This document shows, piece after piece, positions 8,929-18,012 of a DNA stretch of 64,000 nucleotides. The DNA is from Pedobacter psychroterrae (GTDB lineage Bacteria > Bacteroidota > Bacteroidia > Sphingobacteriales > Sphingobacteriaceae), in contig NZ_SJSL01000002.1 in assembly GCF_004331695.1 (NCBI RefSeq), positions 992,001 to 1,056,000 on the forward strand, written 5' to 3'. Below the pieces are notes generated by a model that was not told the origin of the DNA, ran no database searches, and worked only from the letters and a program-made list of their open reading frames with translations. The first letter of the stretch is position 1; every line of letters begins with the position of its first letter. Made by a program: the position numbers and the translations under genes.

Positions 8929-9831
8929 ATGATCAGAGTTCTATTTTTTATGTTAATGATATCTGGAGGATATTGTAAGGCTCAACGGGAAATCGCGCTT
9001 TACGCAGGTAAAATACCCAACTCCAAAATTGCTAAAAACGAAGAAAGCAGTGCTCCTAACGCGGAGGTGGATAGCCTCACATTTAAGGTGTCTGTTCCAA
9101 CGCTAACCGTATTTCTTCCTGCCAAAGGAACTGCAATCGGAACATCGGTGATTATTTGTCCCGGAGGCGGCTATCATGTATTGCTTACAAAAAGAGAGGG
9201 AAATGATGTTGCAAGGGCATTTGCCAAACTTGGGGTGACTGCATTTGTATTAAAATACCGGTTGCCGAGCGATGTTACCATGCAGGATAAATCAATTGGT
9301 CCATTGCAGGATGCCCAACATGCGATAAAGATAGTACGACAGAACAGTAAAAAATGGGGCATTGACCCTGCTAAAATAGGGGTCATGGGCTTTTCTGCCG
9401 GTGGACACCTGGCCTCATCTGCGGGAACTCATTTTAGTGATGTTAGGATTGAAAACAACGAAAATGTAAGTGTAAGGCCTGATTTTATGTTGCTGATTAA
9501 TCCTGTAGTAAGTTTCACCAATAAAATCGGACACATAGGATCAAGGGATAATTTGCTTGGAGCATCACCGTTGCAGGACAAGATAGATTTTTTCTCTGGC
9601 GAGCTTCAGGTAACAGACCAGACACCCCCCGCATTTCTTGTTCATGCAGGCACAGACCATGTCGTCCCGGTTTCAAACAGTCTGGGGTTTTATCAGGCAC
9701 TCAAAATGCACAATATACCTGCCGGACTACACATCTATGCAAAAGGGGAACATGGGTTTCTAACGGCTCCTTCATTTGAAGAGTGGTTTGGTCGTTGCAC
9801 CTTTTGGATGAAAAGCATGTCTTTTTTATAA
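8929..9831 (+). CDS. Secreted esterase/lipase of the BD-FAE-like alpha/beta-hydrolase group
   Basis: A 300-aa hydrolase with a signal peptide (about 1-18), the HGGG-like motif CPGGGYHVL, nucleophile elbow GFSAGG, acid in HAGTDHVVP and His in GEHGF. This set is typical of small carbohydrate acetyl or feruloyl esterases (COG0657 type) in glycan loci. The ATG at 8929, 5 bp after the upstream stop, is preferred over an in-frame TTG at 8920. It is the last gene of the operon; its TAA and the stop of the opposite AraC gene share the hexamer TTATAA. With the esterase before it, it suggests a heavily acylated rhamnoside substrate. Confidence 0.8.
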   Translation: MIRVLFFMLMISGGYCKAQREIALYAGKIPNSKIAKNEESSAPNAEVDSLTFKVSVPTLTVFLPAKGTAIGTSVIICPGGGYHVLLTKREGNDVARAFAKLGVTAFVLKYRLPSDVTMQDKSIGPLQDAQHAIKIVRQNSKKWGIDPAKIGVMGFSAGGHLASSAGTHFSDVRIENNENVSVRPDFMLLINPVVSFTNKIGHIGSRDNLLGASPLQDKIDFFSGELQVTDQTPPAFLVHAGTDHVVPVSNSLGFYQALKMHNIPAGLHIYAKGEHGFLTAPSFEEWFGRCTFWMKSMSFL

Positions 9832-10716
9832 CGCGGCACTATAACTCGATTTCTTGTAATATTCTTGTCTGAATGCCTGTGGAGTCATGTTTTTGCGTGA
9901 CTTAAATTGTCTGTTAAAATAAGAAATATTGTTAAAGCCGCTTTTATAACAGATTTCTGTAATACTTAGATCTTCTTCAATCAGTAATTTACAGGCGTGG
10001 CCTATTCGGATCTCATTAAGAAAGAAGGTAAATGTATTCCGGGTTCTTTTTTTGAAATACCTGCAAAATGTGGAAGGACACATATGAATCAGCTCTGAAG
10101 CCTCATTGATCGTAATGGGTTCTGTAAAATGGTTCATTACATATTCGTAAATTTTATTGATCCGTTTTGGATCGTTTACGTTTACTCCTATAGAAGGCCC
10201 TTTGTTAGAAAGCAGCCTGTACTCATCTGACTTGGATATCGCATTCAATATTCTCAACAATTGGAGTAGTCTGTCCATCCCTTTAAGATCTGTGATCTCT
10301 CGTACCATCTTTGCAACCTTATTGGATAGGCCTCCTTTTATTTCCAGGCCTTTTTGAGCTTTTTGCAGGATCTGGTGAATCTCGAACATCTCGGGCGAAA
10401 GCAAAAAAGTATCTCCCAGAAAGTCGGTAGTAAATTGGATTACTATGGATGATGCCTTTAAAGAAGGGTCGTCATTATAATAAATGGCATCGTTTCTATA
10501 CCAATGCGGCAGGTTTGAGCCCAGAAGTACCAGGTCGCCTGGTTTAAAATTACTGATTTTATCGCCGACAAACCGCTTCCCTTCACTTTCTAAAATATAG
10601 ACGAGTTCATACTCCGGGTGGAAATGCCATGGTGTATCAAAATAAGCAGAGCGGAACTCCTGAACTGCAAATGAAGAGTCAACAGACTCTGGAACCTTTT
10701 GTAGAATTGCTTTCAT
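9826..10716 (-). CDS. AraC-family regulator with N-terminal cupin
   Basis: A 296-aa regulator of RhaS/RhaR-like architecture. The N-terminal half is a sugar-sensing cupin (HFHPEYELVYILE and FKPGDLVLLGSNLPHWY). The C-terminal 100 residues are two helix-turn-helix motifs, ending in the usual ITEICYKSGFNNISYFNRQFK signature. I start it at the ATG at 10714-10716; another ATG lies at 10747-10749. It sits between the rhamnosidase operon and the sugar-acid operon, and both have the same 45-bp element upstream, so it is the natural candidate activator of both, probably in response to L-rhamnose or a derived acid. A -7 box on the minus strand (10836-10843) may drive it. Confidence 0.88.
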   Translation of the reverse strand: MKAILQKVPESVDSSFAVQEFRSAYFDTPWHFHPEYELVYILESEGKRFVGDKISNFKPGDLVLLGSNLPHWYRNDAIYYNDDPSLKASSIVIQFTTDFLGDTFLLSPEMFEIHQILQKAQKGLEIKGGLSNKVAKMVREITDLKGMDRLLQLLRILNAISKSDEYRLLSNKGPSIGVNVNDPKRINKIYEYVMNHFTEPITINEASELIHMCPSTFCRYFKKRTRNTFTFFLNEIRIGHACKLLIEEDLSITEICYKSGFNNISYFNRQFKSRKNMTPQAFRQEYYKKSSYSAAL

Positions 10717-10759
10717 ATCTATACTGAATTTAAAAAAAATGTTTGTCAACTAAAGAATT

Positions 10760-10826
10760 AAGTCAAAATAGTATTGTTAAACACCTTTTTCGTGTAGGGA
10801 TTTGCCTGAAAATTGGAATAAGTTTG
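10760..10826 (+). promoter_or_regulatory. Shared activator site and -7 box for the sugar-acid operon (copy B)
   Basis: Positions 10760-10804 match 713-757 at 34 of 45 bases, with the same two blocks. TAAGTTTG (10819-10826) fits TAnnTTTG and is again 14 bases downstream of the block. The predicted transcript would have a leader of about 155 bases before the ATG at 10989. A candidate opposite-strand -7 box (TACTTTTG, complement of 10836-10843) faces it and would drive the AraC gene, so the two start sites would overlap. Confidence 0.7.
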
Positions 10827-10988
10827 ATATATAATCAAAAGTAAATATTTAAAAATCAGAATGTCGGGATAACATTTATAGAAACATAAATATTTAGTTA
10901 CATAGATGAATTTAACACATAAGTTAACCAGTACCAAGGATAAATAAAATAGGTTTGAGCTAAATAGTAGAAACCTGAATTTATAATT

Positions 10989-12071
10989 ATGAAACCCTCA
11001 ATAGATCTAACACATAACATCCAGATGCCGTCAAAGCCGAGACCCATAGCAATTATAGGTGCAGGGGGAATTGTTCATGACGCACATCTCCCGGCTTATA
11101 GAAAAGCGGGTTGGGAGGTATTTGGTATATACGATCTTTCCGGTGAAAAAGCAGAAAAACTGGCAGATGAATTTGCTATACCCCTGGTCTTTGAATCGAT
11201 CACCCAATTGGTAGCTGAGGCTCGGGCAAATGTTGTTTATGACATTGCAGTGCCTGCGTCAGTGTTGGCAGAGGTGCTGGAACTGATCCCAGAAGGTGCT
11301 GTAGTGATGATGCAGAAGCCGATGGGAGAAAATATTACAGAGGCAGACAAGATTTTAAAGATCTGCAGGAAGAAGAATTTTATCGCTGCGGTTAATTTCC
11401 AGATGCGGTTTATTCCGGCAGTTGTGGCCGCTAAAAAATTAATAGAAAGCGGGGCATTAGGATCGCTTCATGACATAGAGATCAAAATGAACATCTACCA
11501 TCCATGGCATTTGTGGGAATTCCTTTTCAAGATACCACGCATGGAGATGTTATACCACAGTATCCACTATATGGACCTGATGAGGTATTTCTTCGGCAAT
11601 CCGAAAGGAATTTATGCAAAGACACTGAAACATCCCCATATGATGCAGTTGGCATCTACCCGTTCCATGATTATTTTGGAATATGATGATGTGATCAAAT
11701 CGCATGTCCATACCAATCACGGACATGATTTCGGGCTGAAGCACCAGGAGTCTTTCATCAAATTTGAAGGCACCAAAGGGGCTATAAAAACCACACTTGG
11801 GTTAAATATTGATTATCCGCACGGTGTTCCGGATACATTTGAATACATCATAATAGGAGACAATGGGGAGCGGGAATGGCAGTCCGTAGATTTTGGCGCA
11901 AGCTGGTTCCCGGATGCATTCATAGGTTCAATGGCCAATCTCCTGTGCTTTGCTGAAGGCTCAGAGACGGTGCTCATTAATGCAGTCGAAAGTGCTTACC
12001 AGACCATGGAATTAGTAGAAGCGGCTTATGAATCCAGTGAGGGCGGCAGTACAAAAATAAAATACAGATAA
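10989..12071 (+). CDS. Gfo/Idh/MocA-family NAD(P)-dependent sugar dehydrogenase
   Basis: A 360-aa cytoplasmic oxidoreductase without signal peptide. The N-terminal Rossmann fold shows [15 protein letters not shown], and the family's conserved Lys is in MMQKPMG (K110, usually EKP). The C-terminal half is the mixed alpha/beta substrate domain, with an [14 protein letters not shown] segment near residue 195. It is followed by a dehydratase and a lactonase gene, which points to oxidation of an aldose, most likely L-rhamnose or a related deoxy sugar, to its lactone as the first step of a non-phosphorylating pathway. Substrate is inferred from context only. Confidence 0.8.
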   Translation: MKPSIDLTHNIQMPSKPRPIAIIGAGGIVHDAHLPAYRKAGWEVFGIYDLSGEKAEKLADEFAIPLVFESITQLVAEARANVVYDIAVPASVLAEVLELIPEGAVVMMQKPMGENITEADKILKICRKKNFIAAVNFQMRFIPAVVAAKKLIESGALGSLHDIEIKMNIYHPWHLWEFLFKIPRMEMLYHSIHYMDLMRYFFGNPKGIYAKTLKHPHMMQLASTRSMIILEYDDVIKSHVHTNHGHDFGLKHQESFIKFEGTKGAIKTTLGLNIDYPHGVPDTFEYIIIGDNGEREWQSVDFGASWFPDAFIGSMANLLCFAEGSETVLINAVESAYQTMELVEAAYESSEGGSTKIKYR

Positions 12072-12100
12072 GAACAATATTAAATAATTGCAGTTACTAC

Positions 12101-13840
12101 ATGAACAAAATATTAAACAGATATAGCAGGATACTAACGGAGGACGAGAGTCAACCATCATCAAGAGCGATGCTTCATGGAATCGGATTTACCCCTGAAG
12201 ACCTTAAAAAGGCTCAGGTAGGTATTGCCAGTTCCGGTTACGAAGGAAATCCATGTAATATGCATTTAAATGAGCTGGCTGTCCATATCAAGAAGGGTGT
12301 TGAGAAAGCTGCTATGAAAGGTTTGATATTTAATACGATAGGAGTCAGCGATGCATTGTCTATGGGAACCACAGGTATGCGCTTTTCGCTCCCTTCCAGA
12401 GATATTATAGCCGATTCTATAGAAACCGTTGTGAGTGCACAATGGTACGATGCTGTAGTGCCTGTGATGGGTTGCGATAAAAATATGCCTGGTGCCGTAA
12501 TGGCCATGTGCAGGTTAGACAGGCCATCTTTAATGGTTTATGGAGGTTCAATTGCTTCCGGATCTTTCAATAACAAAAAGATAAACATTCTCTCAACCCT
12601 CGAGGCTTATGGCGAGAAAATATCCGGAAAATTGACAAGTGAAGATTTCGAAGGCATCATACTGAACGCTTGTCCGGGTGCAGGAGCTTGTGGAGGAATG
12701 TACACTGCTAATACGATGTCGGCTGCGATTGAGGCATTGGGCTTAAGCCTGCCTTACAGCGCTTCAAATCCTGCACTTAGCCAGGAGAAAATTGATGAAT
12801 GTGTATCTGCGGGTAAGTACTTGTATCATCTTTTGGAAGAGGATATCAAGCCATCGGATATTCTTACTAAAAAATCTTTTGAAAATGCCATCACGTTGGT
12901 TATGGCATTGGGAGGATCTACCAATGCGGTATTGCACTTGATTGCGATCGCAAGGGCAGTAAACATAGACGTACAGCTGAACGATTTCCAACGCATTAGT
13001 GATACTACCCCTTTGCTTGCAGATCTTAAACCAAGTGGTAAATTCATGATGGAAGACCTTCACAACGCAGGCGGTATTCCGGCGGTAATGAAAGAATTGC
13101 TGGAAGCAGGTTATCTCCATGCTGATTGCCTTACTGTAACAGGCAAGACTTTAGGAGAGAATCTGGCCAATATACCAAGCCTGGACAAATCTTACAACAT
13201 CATGGTTCCATTTGACAAGCCAATTAAAGCATCCGGGCATCTAAGAATCATGTACGGCAATATAGCTCCTGAAGGTGCTGTTGCAAAAATTACCGGTAAA
13301 GAAGGGGAGAAGTTTGAAGGACCGGCCAAAGTATTTAATGCTGAGTCTGATGCTATAGAATCTGTAAAGCTGGGCGAAGTTCAACAAGGTGATGTTATCG
13401 TAATCAGATACGAGGGGCCTAAAGGTGGTCCGGGCATGCCTGAAATGCTGAAGCTTACCGCTGCGGTAATGGGTGCAGGCTTAGGCAAATCAGTGGCCAT
13501 TATTACCGACGGAAGGTTCTCAGGAGGTACACATGGGTTTGTAATTGGTCATATTACACCCGAAGCTTTCGATTGCGGTTTGCTTGCGCTGCTCAATGAT
13601 GGAGACATCATTTCCATAGATGCCGTTAGCAATATCATTGAGGCCAGACTTTCTTATCAAGAAATAGCCATCAGGAAATCGCAATGGATACAACCTGCAC
13701 CAAAATATAAAAATGGCATCCTTTATAAGTATAGCCTAACTGTATCTAATGCATCTACGGGATGTGTTACCGATGAATTTAAGGTGGAAAGCAGATCAGC
13801 AATTATCAACTCATTGTTAGTCGCCAAAGATGAAATCTAG
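12101..13840 (+). CDS. IlvD/Edd-family dehydratase, probable sugar-acid dehydratase
   Basis: A 579-aa cytoplasmic Fe-S dehydratase. The three cluster-binding cysteines are visible: C52 in GNPCNMH, C125 in GCDKNMPG, C197 in GACGGMY, as in [2Fe-2S]-type family members. The protein is close to dihydroxy-acid dehydratases throughout, including the C-terminal TGCVTDEF segment, so a branched-chain amino-acid role cannot be excluded on sequence alone. No other ilv gene is nearby, while a sugar dehydrogenase precedes it and a lactonase overlaps it, so dehydration of an aldonate (for example L-rhamnonate) to a 2-keto-3-deoxy acid is more likely. The end overlaps the next gene by 11 bp. Confidence 0.82.
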   Translation: MNKILNRYSRILTEDESQPSSRAMLHGIGFTPEDLKKAQVGIASSGYEGNPCNMHLNELAVHIKKGVEKAAMKGLIFNTIGVSDALSMGTTGMRFSLPSRDIIADSIETVVSAQWYDAVVPVMGCDKNMPGAVMAMCRLDRPSLMVYGGSIASGSFNNKKINILSTLEAYGEKISGKLTSEDFEGIILNACPGAGACGGMYTANTMSAAIEALGLSLPYSASNPALSQEKIDECVSAGKYLYHLLEEDIKPSDILTKKSFENAITLVMALGGSTNAVLHLIAIARAVNIDVQLNDFQRISDTTPLLADLKPSGKFMMEDLHNAGGIPAVMKELLEAGYLHADCLTVTGKTLGENLANIPSLDKSYNIMVPFDKPIKASGHLRIMYGNIAPEGAVAKITGKEGEKFEGPAKVFNAESDAIESVKLGEVQQGDVIVIRYEGPKGGPGMPEMLKLTAAVMGAGLGKSVAIITDGRFSGGTHGFVIGHITPEAFDCGLLALLNDGDIISIDAVSNIIEARLSYQEIAIRKSQWIQPAPKYKNGILYKYSLTVSNASTGCVTDEFKVESRSAIINSLLVAKDEI

Positions 13841-14687
13841 GATCAAAAATATTCCGATGATTGACTCCCATTTGCATTTATGGGATGTTGAACTCATGGA
13901 TTATCCTTGGCTGCTGGATGTCAACGCTATAAACAGGTCTTTTCCCATAGAAGACTATCAAGCTGAAACTGCAGATTTTAATATTACTAAAATGGTATTC
14001 GTTCAGTGTGAGTGTTTGCCTGAACAAAGCATAAAAGAAATTAAATTCGTAGAAGAGCAAGCATTAAAAGATCCCAGGATCAAAGGGATTGTAGCGTATG
14101 CAGCGTTGGAAAAGGGAACTGATATTATACCTGCACTGGAATTCTATAAGCAGCATCCACTAGTTAGGGGAGTCAGGAGAATGTATGACGATACACCAGA
14201 ACTCTGTACCGATCCGGATTTTCTGACTGCTGTCCGTTTGTTACCCCAGTATGGCCTGAGTATGGACTTGAGTATTAAGCCGGCATCTATAGCTCAAACA
14301 TTAATAATGATCCAGTCTTGCCCTGATACGCAGTTTATATTAGACCATCTCGGCAAACCTGATATAAAGCAGGATGCGTATAATCAGTTTAAGCAAGACA
14401 TGGATGCATTTGCCGCATTACCTAATGTAACAGCTAAAATATCGGGACTGATTACAGAGGCAGATTGGGATCATTGGTCAGAACAGGAAATTCGTAAATA
14501 TATCACGTACGCCATAGGCTGTTTTGGACCTAACAGATTGATGTTTGGAGGCGACTGGCCGGTAGTCTTATTGGCAGGGACTTACAATAAATGGCGGCAG
14601 GCATTGTTCAGGGCTGTTGAAGAATATTCAGATGAGGAGCTTCATAAACTGTTCTACGATACTGCAAACAAAGTATACCGAATTTAA
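13830..14687 (+). CDS. Amidohydrolase-2 family lactonase (L-rhamnono/L-fucono-lactonase-like)
   Basis: A 285-aa TIM-barrel metal-dependent hydrolase. Metal ligands and family motifs are visible: IDSHLHLWD near the N-terminus (H14, H16), [18 protein letters not shown] and MFGGDWPV near the end. This pattern is typical of the sugar-lactone hydrolases of the amidohydrolase superfamily that open 1,4-lactones of L-fucose, L-rhamnose or galactarate. The ATG at 13830 lies inside the end of the dehydratase gene, suggesting translational coupling. Dehydrogenase, lactonase and dehydratase make the first three steps of a non-phosphorylating pathway; the expected aldolase or later dehydrogenase is not in the window. 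Confidence 0.83.
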   Translation: MKSRIKNIPMIDSHLHLWDVELMDYPWLLDVNAINRSFPIEDYQAETADFNITKMVFVQCECLPEQSIKEIKFVEEQALKDPRIKGIVAYAALEKGTDIIPALEFYKQHPLVRGVRRMYDDTPELCTDPDFLTAVRLLPQYGLSMDLSIKPASIAQTLIMIQSCPDTQFILDHLGKPDIKQDAYNQFKQDMDAFAALPNVTAKISGLITEADWDHWSEQEIRKYITYAIGCFGPNRLMFGGDWPVVLLAGTYNKWRQALFRAVEEYSDEELHKLFYDTANKVYRI

Positions 14688-14792
14688 TAACGTTTTTCAC
14701 AAGAAAGGAGGGCTAATATTATACTAAGATTTTTACCAGAACAAAGTAACCAAATATAAAAAAGAATTTAAACCTAACCACTTGAAAGTATT

Positions 14793-17700
14793 ATGAAATT
14801 TCACCAGTATTTTAAATACGGGGATACCATCCCTGTGCTTTTTAAACCGTCCCTGACCGTGATGATCCTGACTGTTTTTCTGACAACAGCAGCATTTGGG
14901 CTAAGCCGTGCTGACTCAGGACCTGGCGACCCAGGGAATAAAAAAGGTGTCAGTAAATCCGCAAATTACAAGAAACTAAGCGTTGTCCTGAAGGAAATCA
15001 AGGGAACCGTAAGGGATTCTGTCGGCGTATTGCCAGGCGCTACGATCTCGGTAAAAGGTGAGCCAAAAACGGGAACCGTTACCGATCCAAATGGTAAGTT
15101 CATTTTGGAAATACCTGACAATGCCGTGCTAGTTGTAGGAATGGTAGGATATCTGACGCAAGAGGTTCCAACGGCTGGAAAAACAAGCGTTGATGTTCTA
15201 TTAAAAATAGACTCTAAAGCATTGGAAGAGGTCGTTGTTGTGGCTTTTGGCAAGCAAAAGAAATCCGACGTGATCGGCGCTGTTTCTTCAGTTAATGTTG
15301 CAGATCTTAAAATTCCTTCCAGCAACTTAACGACTGCTCTAGCAGGGAGGGTAGCGGGGATGATTGCTTATCAGCGCAGTGGAGAACCCGGAGCTGACAA
15401 TGCAGATTTCTTTATCAGGGGGGTAACTACCTTTGGATACAAAAAAGATCCATTGATACTCCTTGATGGTGTGGAAGTAGACAGGACCACGCTGGCCCGT
15501 TTGCAACCTGATGATATTGCTAGTTTTTCCATCGCAAAAGATGCTACCGCAACTTCGCTTTATGGAGCACGTGGTGCAAATGGAGTAGTTTTGATCACTA
15601 CTAAAGAAGGTAAGGAAGGACAGATCGCTATTTCTGTCCGTATGGAAAATTCAGTGTCAGCTGCAACAAGGAATGTTGAACTGGCTGACCCAATAACCTA
15701 TATGAAATTAGGAAATGAAGCTGTCTCAACAAGACTAGCCTCAGGTGCGTTACCTTATCGTCAGGAACAGATAGATAATACCGTAATTGGTAGTGGTAGT
15801 ATCCAATATCCTTCTACAGACTGGCAGGAAGCTTTATTCAAGGATTATACCATTAATCAAAGAATAAATATGAATGCGAGTGGCGGTGGTAAAGTGGCCA
15901 GGTATTATCTTGCCGGAACACTGAATCAGGATAACGGAGTACTAAAAGCAAATGGTAAGAATAATTTTAATAACAACATAGATCTCAAAAGTTACTCACT
16001 GCGTTCAAATGTCAATATCAATCTAACTAAGACTACCGAAGCTGTAGTACGACTTTCCGGTATTTTTGATGATTATAATGGTCCTATTGATGGCGGAGCG
16101 GAAATTTACAGACAGGTTATGCGTTCTAACCCTGTTAAATTCCCTGCTTTCTATGAGCCGGACGAGCAGAATATGCTCACCAAACATATCCTGTTTGGTA
16201 ATGCTGAGAATGGAAATTACTTAAATCCATATGCTAATTTACAACGTGGTTATAAAGAGTATTCTTCTTCTAAGATGGATGCGCAGTTTGAGTTAAAACA
16301 AGATCTTTCATTCCTGACAGAAGGTTTGTCCCTGAGGGGTTTATTCAATACTTCAAGGTATTCTTTTTTTGATGTTAGACGTGGGTATAACCCATTTTAC
16401 TACAACCTGGCTTCCTATGACAAAACTGATGGCTCTTACACACTTATAGCCCTTAATGAGACTGGAGGTACAGAATATCTGGGTTACACAGAGGGAGATA
16501 AAGTTGTAAGTTCGACAGTATACATGGAAGGTGCGGCCAACTACAACCGTACTTTTGCAGAAAAACACAACATAAGCAGTATGATGGTATTCGTCATGCG
16601 CAATAACCTTAGAGGAAATGCAGGTGATTTGCAAAGTTCATTGCCATTCCGCAATTTAGGTGTATCAGGCCGGTTGACCTACTCATTTGCAAGCAAGTAT
16701 TTTGCTGAAGTGAACTTCGGATACAACGGTTCCGAGCGCTTTTATGAAACAAATCGATTCGGGTTTTTCCCATCGGCTGGTATAGCATATAGTATTTCTA
16801 ATGAAAAATTCTGGGAGCCGATTTCCCCTTACATTTCTAAATTAAAGTTTAGGGCTACTTACGGACTTGTAGGAAATGATGCCATCGGAAATGACTATGA
16901 CAGGTTCTTCTACTTGTCTAACGTAGATATGAATTATGGTGCCATTGGATTTGGAACTGATAATGCCTATTGGAGAAGTGGTGTACGGGTTAGCAGGTAC
17001 GCAAACAATGACATCACCTGGGAAAAAGCGAAAAAGACCAATCTGGGTTTTGAGATGAGCCTGTTCAGGAATTTCAATATTGAAGCAGATTATTTCCAGG
17101 AATATCGTACTAATATATTGATGACCAGGGCATTCATTCCCACTACCATGGGATTAACGAATTTCCCAAGAGCCAACGTAGGGGAAGCTAGTGCAAAAGG
17201 TATTGATGGCTCAATTGATTACACACAGAACTTCAATAGCTCGTTTTGGTTAAAAGCCAGGGGTAACTTTACTTTTGCTACCAGTAAGTTTGAAGTTAAC
17301 GAAGAGCCCGATTACAAAGAATCTTATATATCTAAAGTTGGAAATTCACTTTCGCAACAATGGGGTTATATCGCTGAAAGACTTTTTGTGGATGACATGG
17401 AAGCCCTTAATTCACCTAAGCAAAACTTCGGAGAGTATGGTGGCGGTGACATAAAGTTTCGTGATGTAAACGGCGATGGCCAGGTTACCCCGCTAGATAG
17501 GGTGCCGATTGGCCATCCAACGGATCCTGAGATCATTTATGGTTTCGGTTTATCAGCCGGTTTAAAAGGCTTTGATCTTTCCTGCTTCTTTCAGGGTTCT
17601 GCCCGTTCATCTTTTTGGATAGATCCTGTTGCAACTTCTCCATTTTCAGGTCAGACCCAATTGCTAAAAGCATATGCTGACAGTTACTGGTCTGAAGAAA

Positions 17701-18002
17701 ACAGGGATTTGTATGCCTTATGGCCTAGACTTAGCCAAAATGTCAACTGGAATAATGCCCAGCCAAGTACTTGGTTTATGAGAAACCAGGCGTTTGTAAG
17801 GCTTAAATCTGTCGAAGCCGGCTATACACTCCCGAAAAGATTGGTTGAGAAAGTAAACATAGCCAATGCAAGGTTTTACCTAAATGGATTGAACCTGATG
17901 TCAATCAGCAACTTTAAACTATGGGACGTTGAAATGGGCGGGAATGGTCTTGGATATCCTGTCCAAATGACCTTGAATGTTGGACTCAATGTTTCATTTT
18001 AA
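14793..18002 (+). CDS. SusC-like TonB-dependent outer-membrane transporter (PUL 1)
   Basis: A 1069-aa outer-membrane receptor that imports oligosaccharides with its SusD partner. After a long N-terminal leader there is a carboxypeptidase-regulatory-like domain (about 70-140: IKGTVRDSVGVLPGA to VDVLLK), a TonB-box-like stretch (EEVVVVAFG, near 146), the plug domain (LAGRVAGM, FIRGVTTFG, SLYGARGANGVVLITTK) and the 22-stranded barrel, ending in a terminal Phe (NVGLNVSF). There is no STN domain, so it is not the anti-sigma-linked type. The 105-bp gap from the lactonase gene has no clear terminator, so read-through from the sugar-acid operon is possible. Confidence 0.96.
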   Translation: MKFHQYFKYGDTIPVLFKPSLTVMILTVFLTTAAFGLSRADSGPGDPGNKKGVSKSANYKKLSVVLKEIKGTVRDSVGVLPGATISVKGEPKTGTVTDPNGKFILEIPDNAVLVVGMVGYLTQEVPTAGKTSVDVLLKIDSKALEEVVVVAFGKQKKSDVIGAVSSVNVADLKIPSSNLTTALAGRVAGMIAYQRSGEPGADNADFFIRGVTTFGYKKDPLILLDGVEVDRTTLARLQPDDIASFSIAKDATATSLYGARGANGVVLITTKEGKEGQIAISVRMENSVSAATRNVELADPITYMKLGNEAVSTRLASGALPYRQEQIDNTVIGSGSIQYPSTDWQEALFKDYTINQRINMNASGGGKVARYYLAGTLNQDNGVLKANGKNNFNNNIDLKSYSLRSNVNINLTKTTEAVVRLSGIFDDYNGPIDGGAEIYRQVMRSNPVKFPAFYEPDEQNMLTKHILFGNAENGNYLNPYANLQRGYKEYSSSKMDAQFELKQDLSFLTEGLSLRGLFNTSRYSFFDVRRGYNPFYYNLASYDKTDGSYTLIALNETGGTEYLGYTEGDKVVSSTVYMEGAANYNRTFAEKHNISSMMVFVMRNNLRGNAGDLQSSLPFRNLGVSGRLTYSFASKYFAEVNFGYNGSERFYETNRFGFFPSAGIAYSISNEKFWEPISPYISKLKFRATYGLVGNDAIGNDYDRFFYLSNVDMNYGAIGFGTDNAYWRSGVRVSRYANNDITWEKAKKTNLGFEMSLFRNFNIEADYFQEYRTNILMTRAFIPTTMGLTNFPRANVGEASAKGIDGSIDYTQNFNSSFWLKARGNFTFATSKFEVNEEPDYKESYISKVGNSLSQQWGYIAERLFVDDMEALNSPKQNFGEYGGGDIKFRDVNGDGQVTPLDRVPIGHPTDPEIIYGFGLSAGLKGFDLSCFFQGSARSSFWIDPVATSPFSGQTQLLKAYADSYWSEENRDLYALWPRLSQNVNWNNAQPSTWFMRNQAFVRLKSVEAGYTLPKRLVEKVNIANARFYLNGLNLMSISNFKLWDVEMGGNGLGYPVQMTLNVGLNVSF

Positions 18003-18012
18003 AAATTAGATT

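Noticed and set aside
12101..13840. True branched-chain amino-acid gene ilvD
   Set aside because: Not excluded by sequence, but no other ilv gene is nearby and the gene overlaps a sugar lactonase gene under a shared catabolic promoter, so I list it as a probable sugar-acid dehydratase.
14688..14792. Possible operator repeats (TAACCA twice) before the PUL 1 susC
   Set aside because: Six-base repeats in AT-rich sequence are expected by chance, and no adjacent sigma/anti-sigma or HTCS gene points to a site here.
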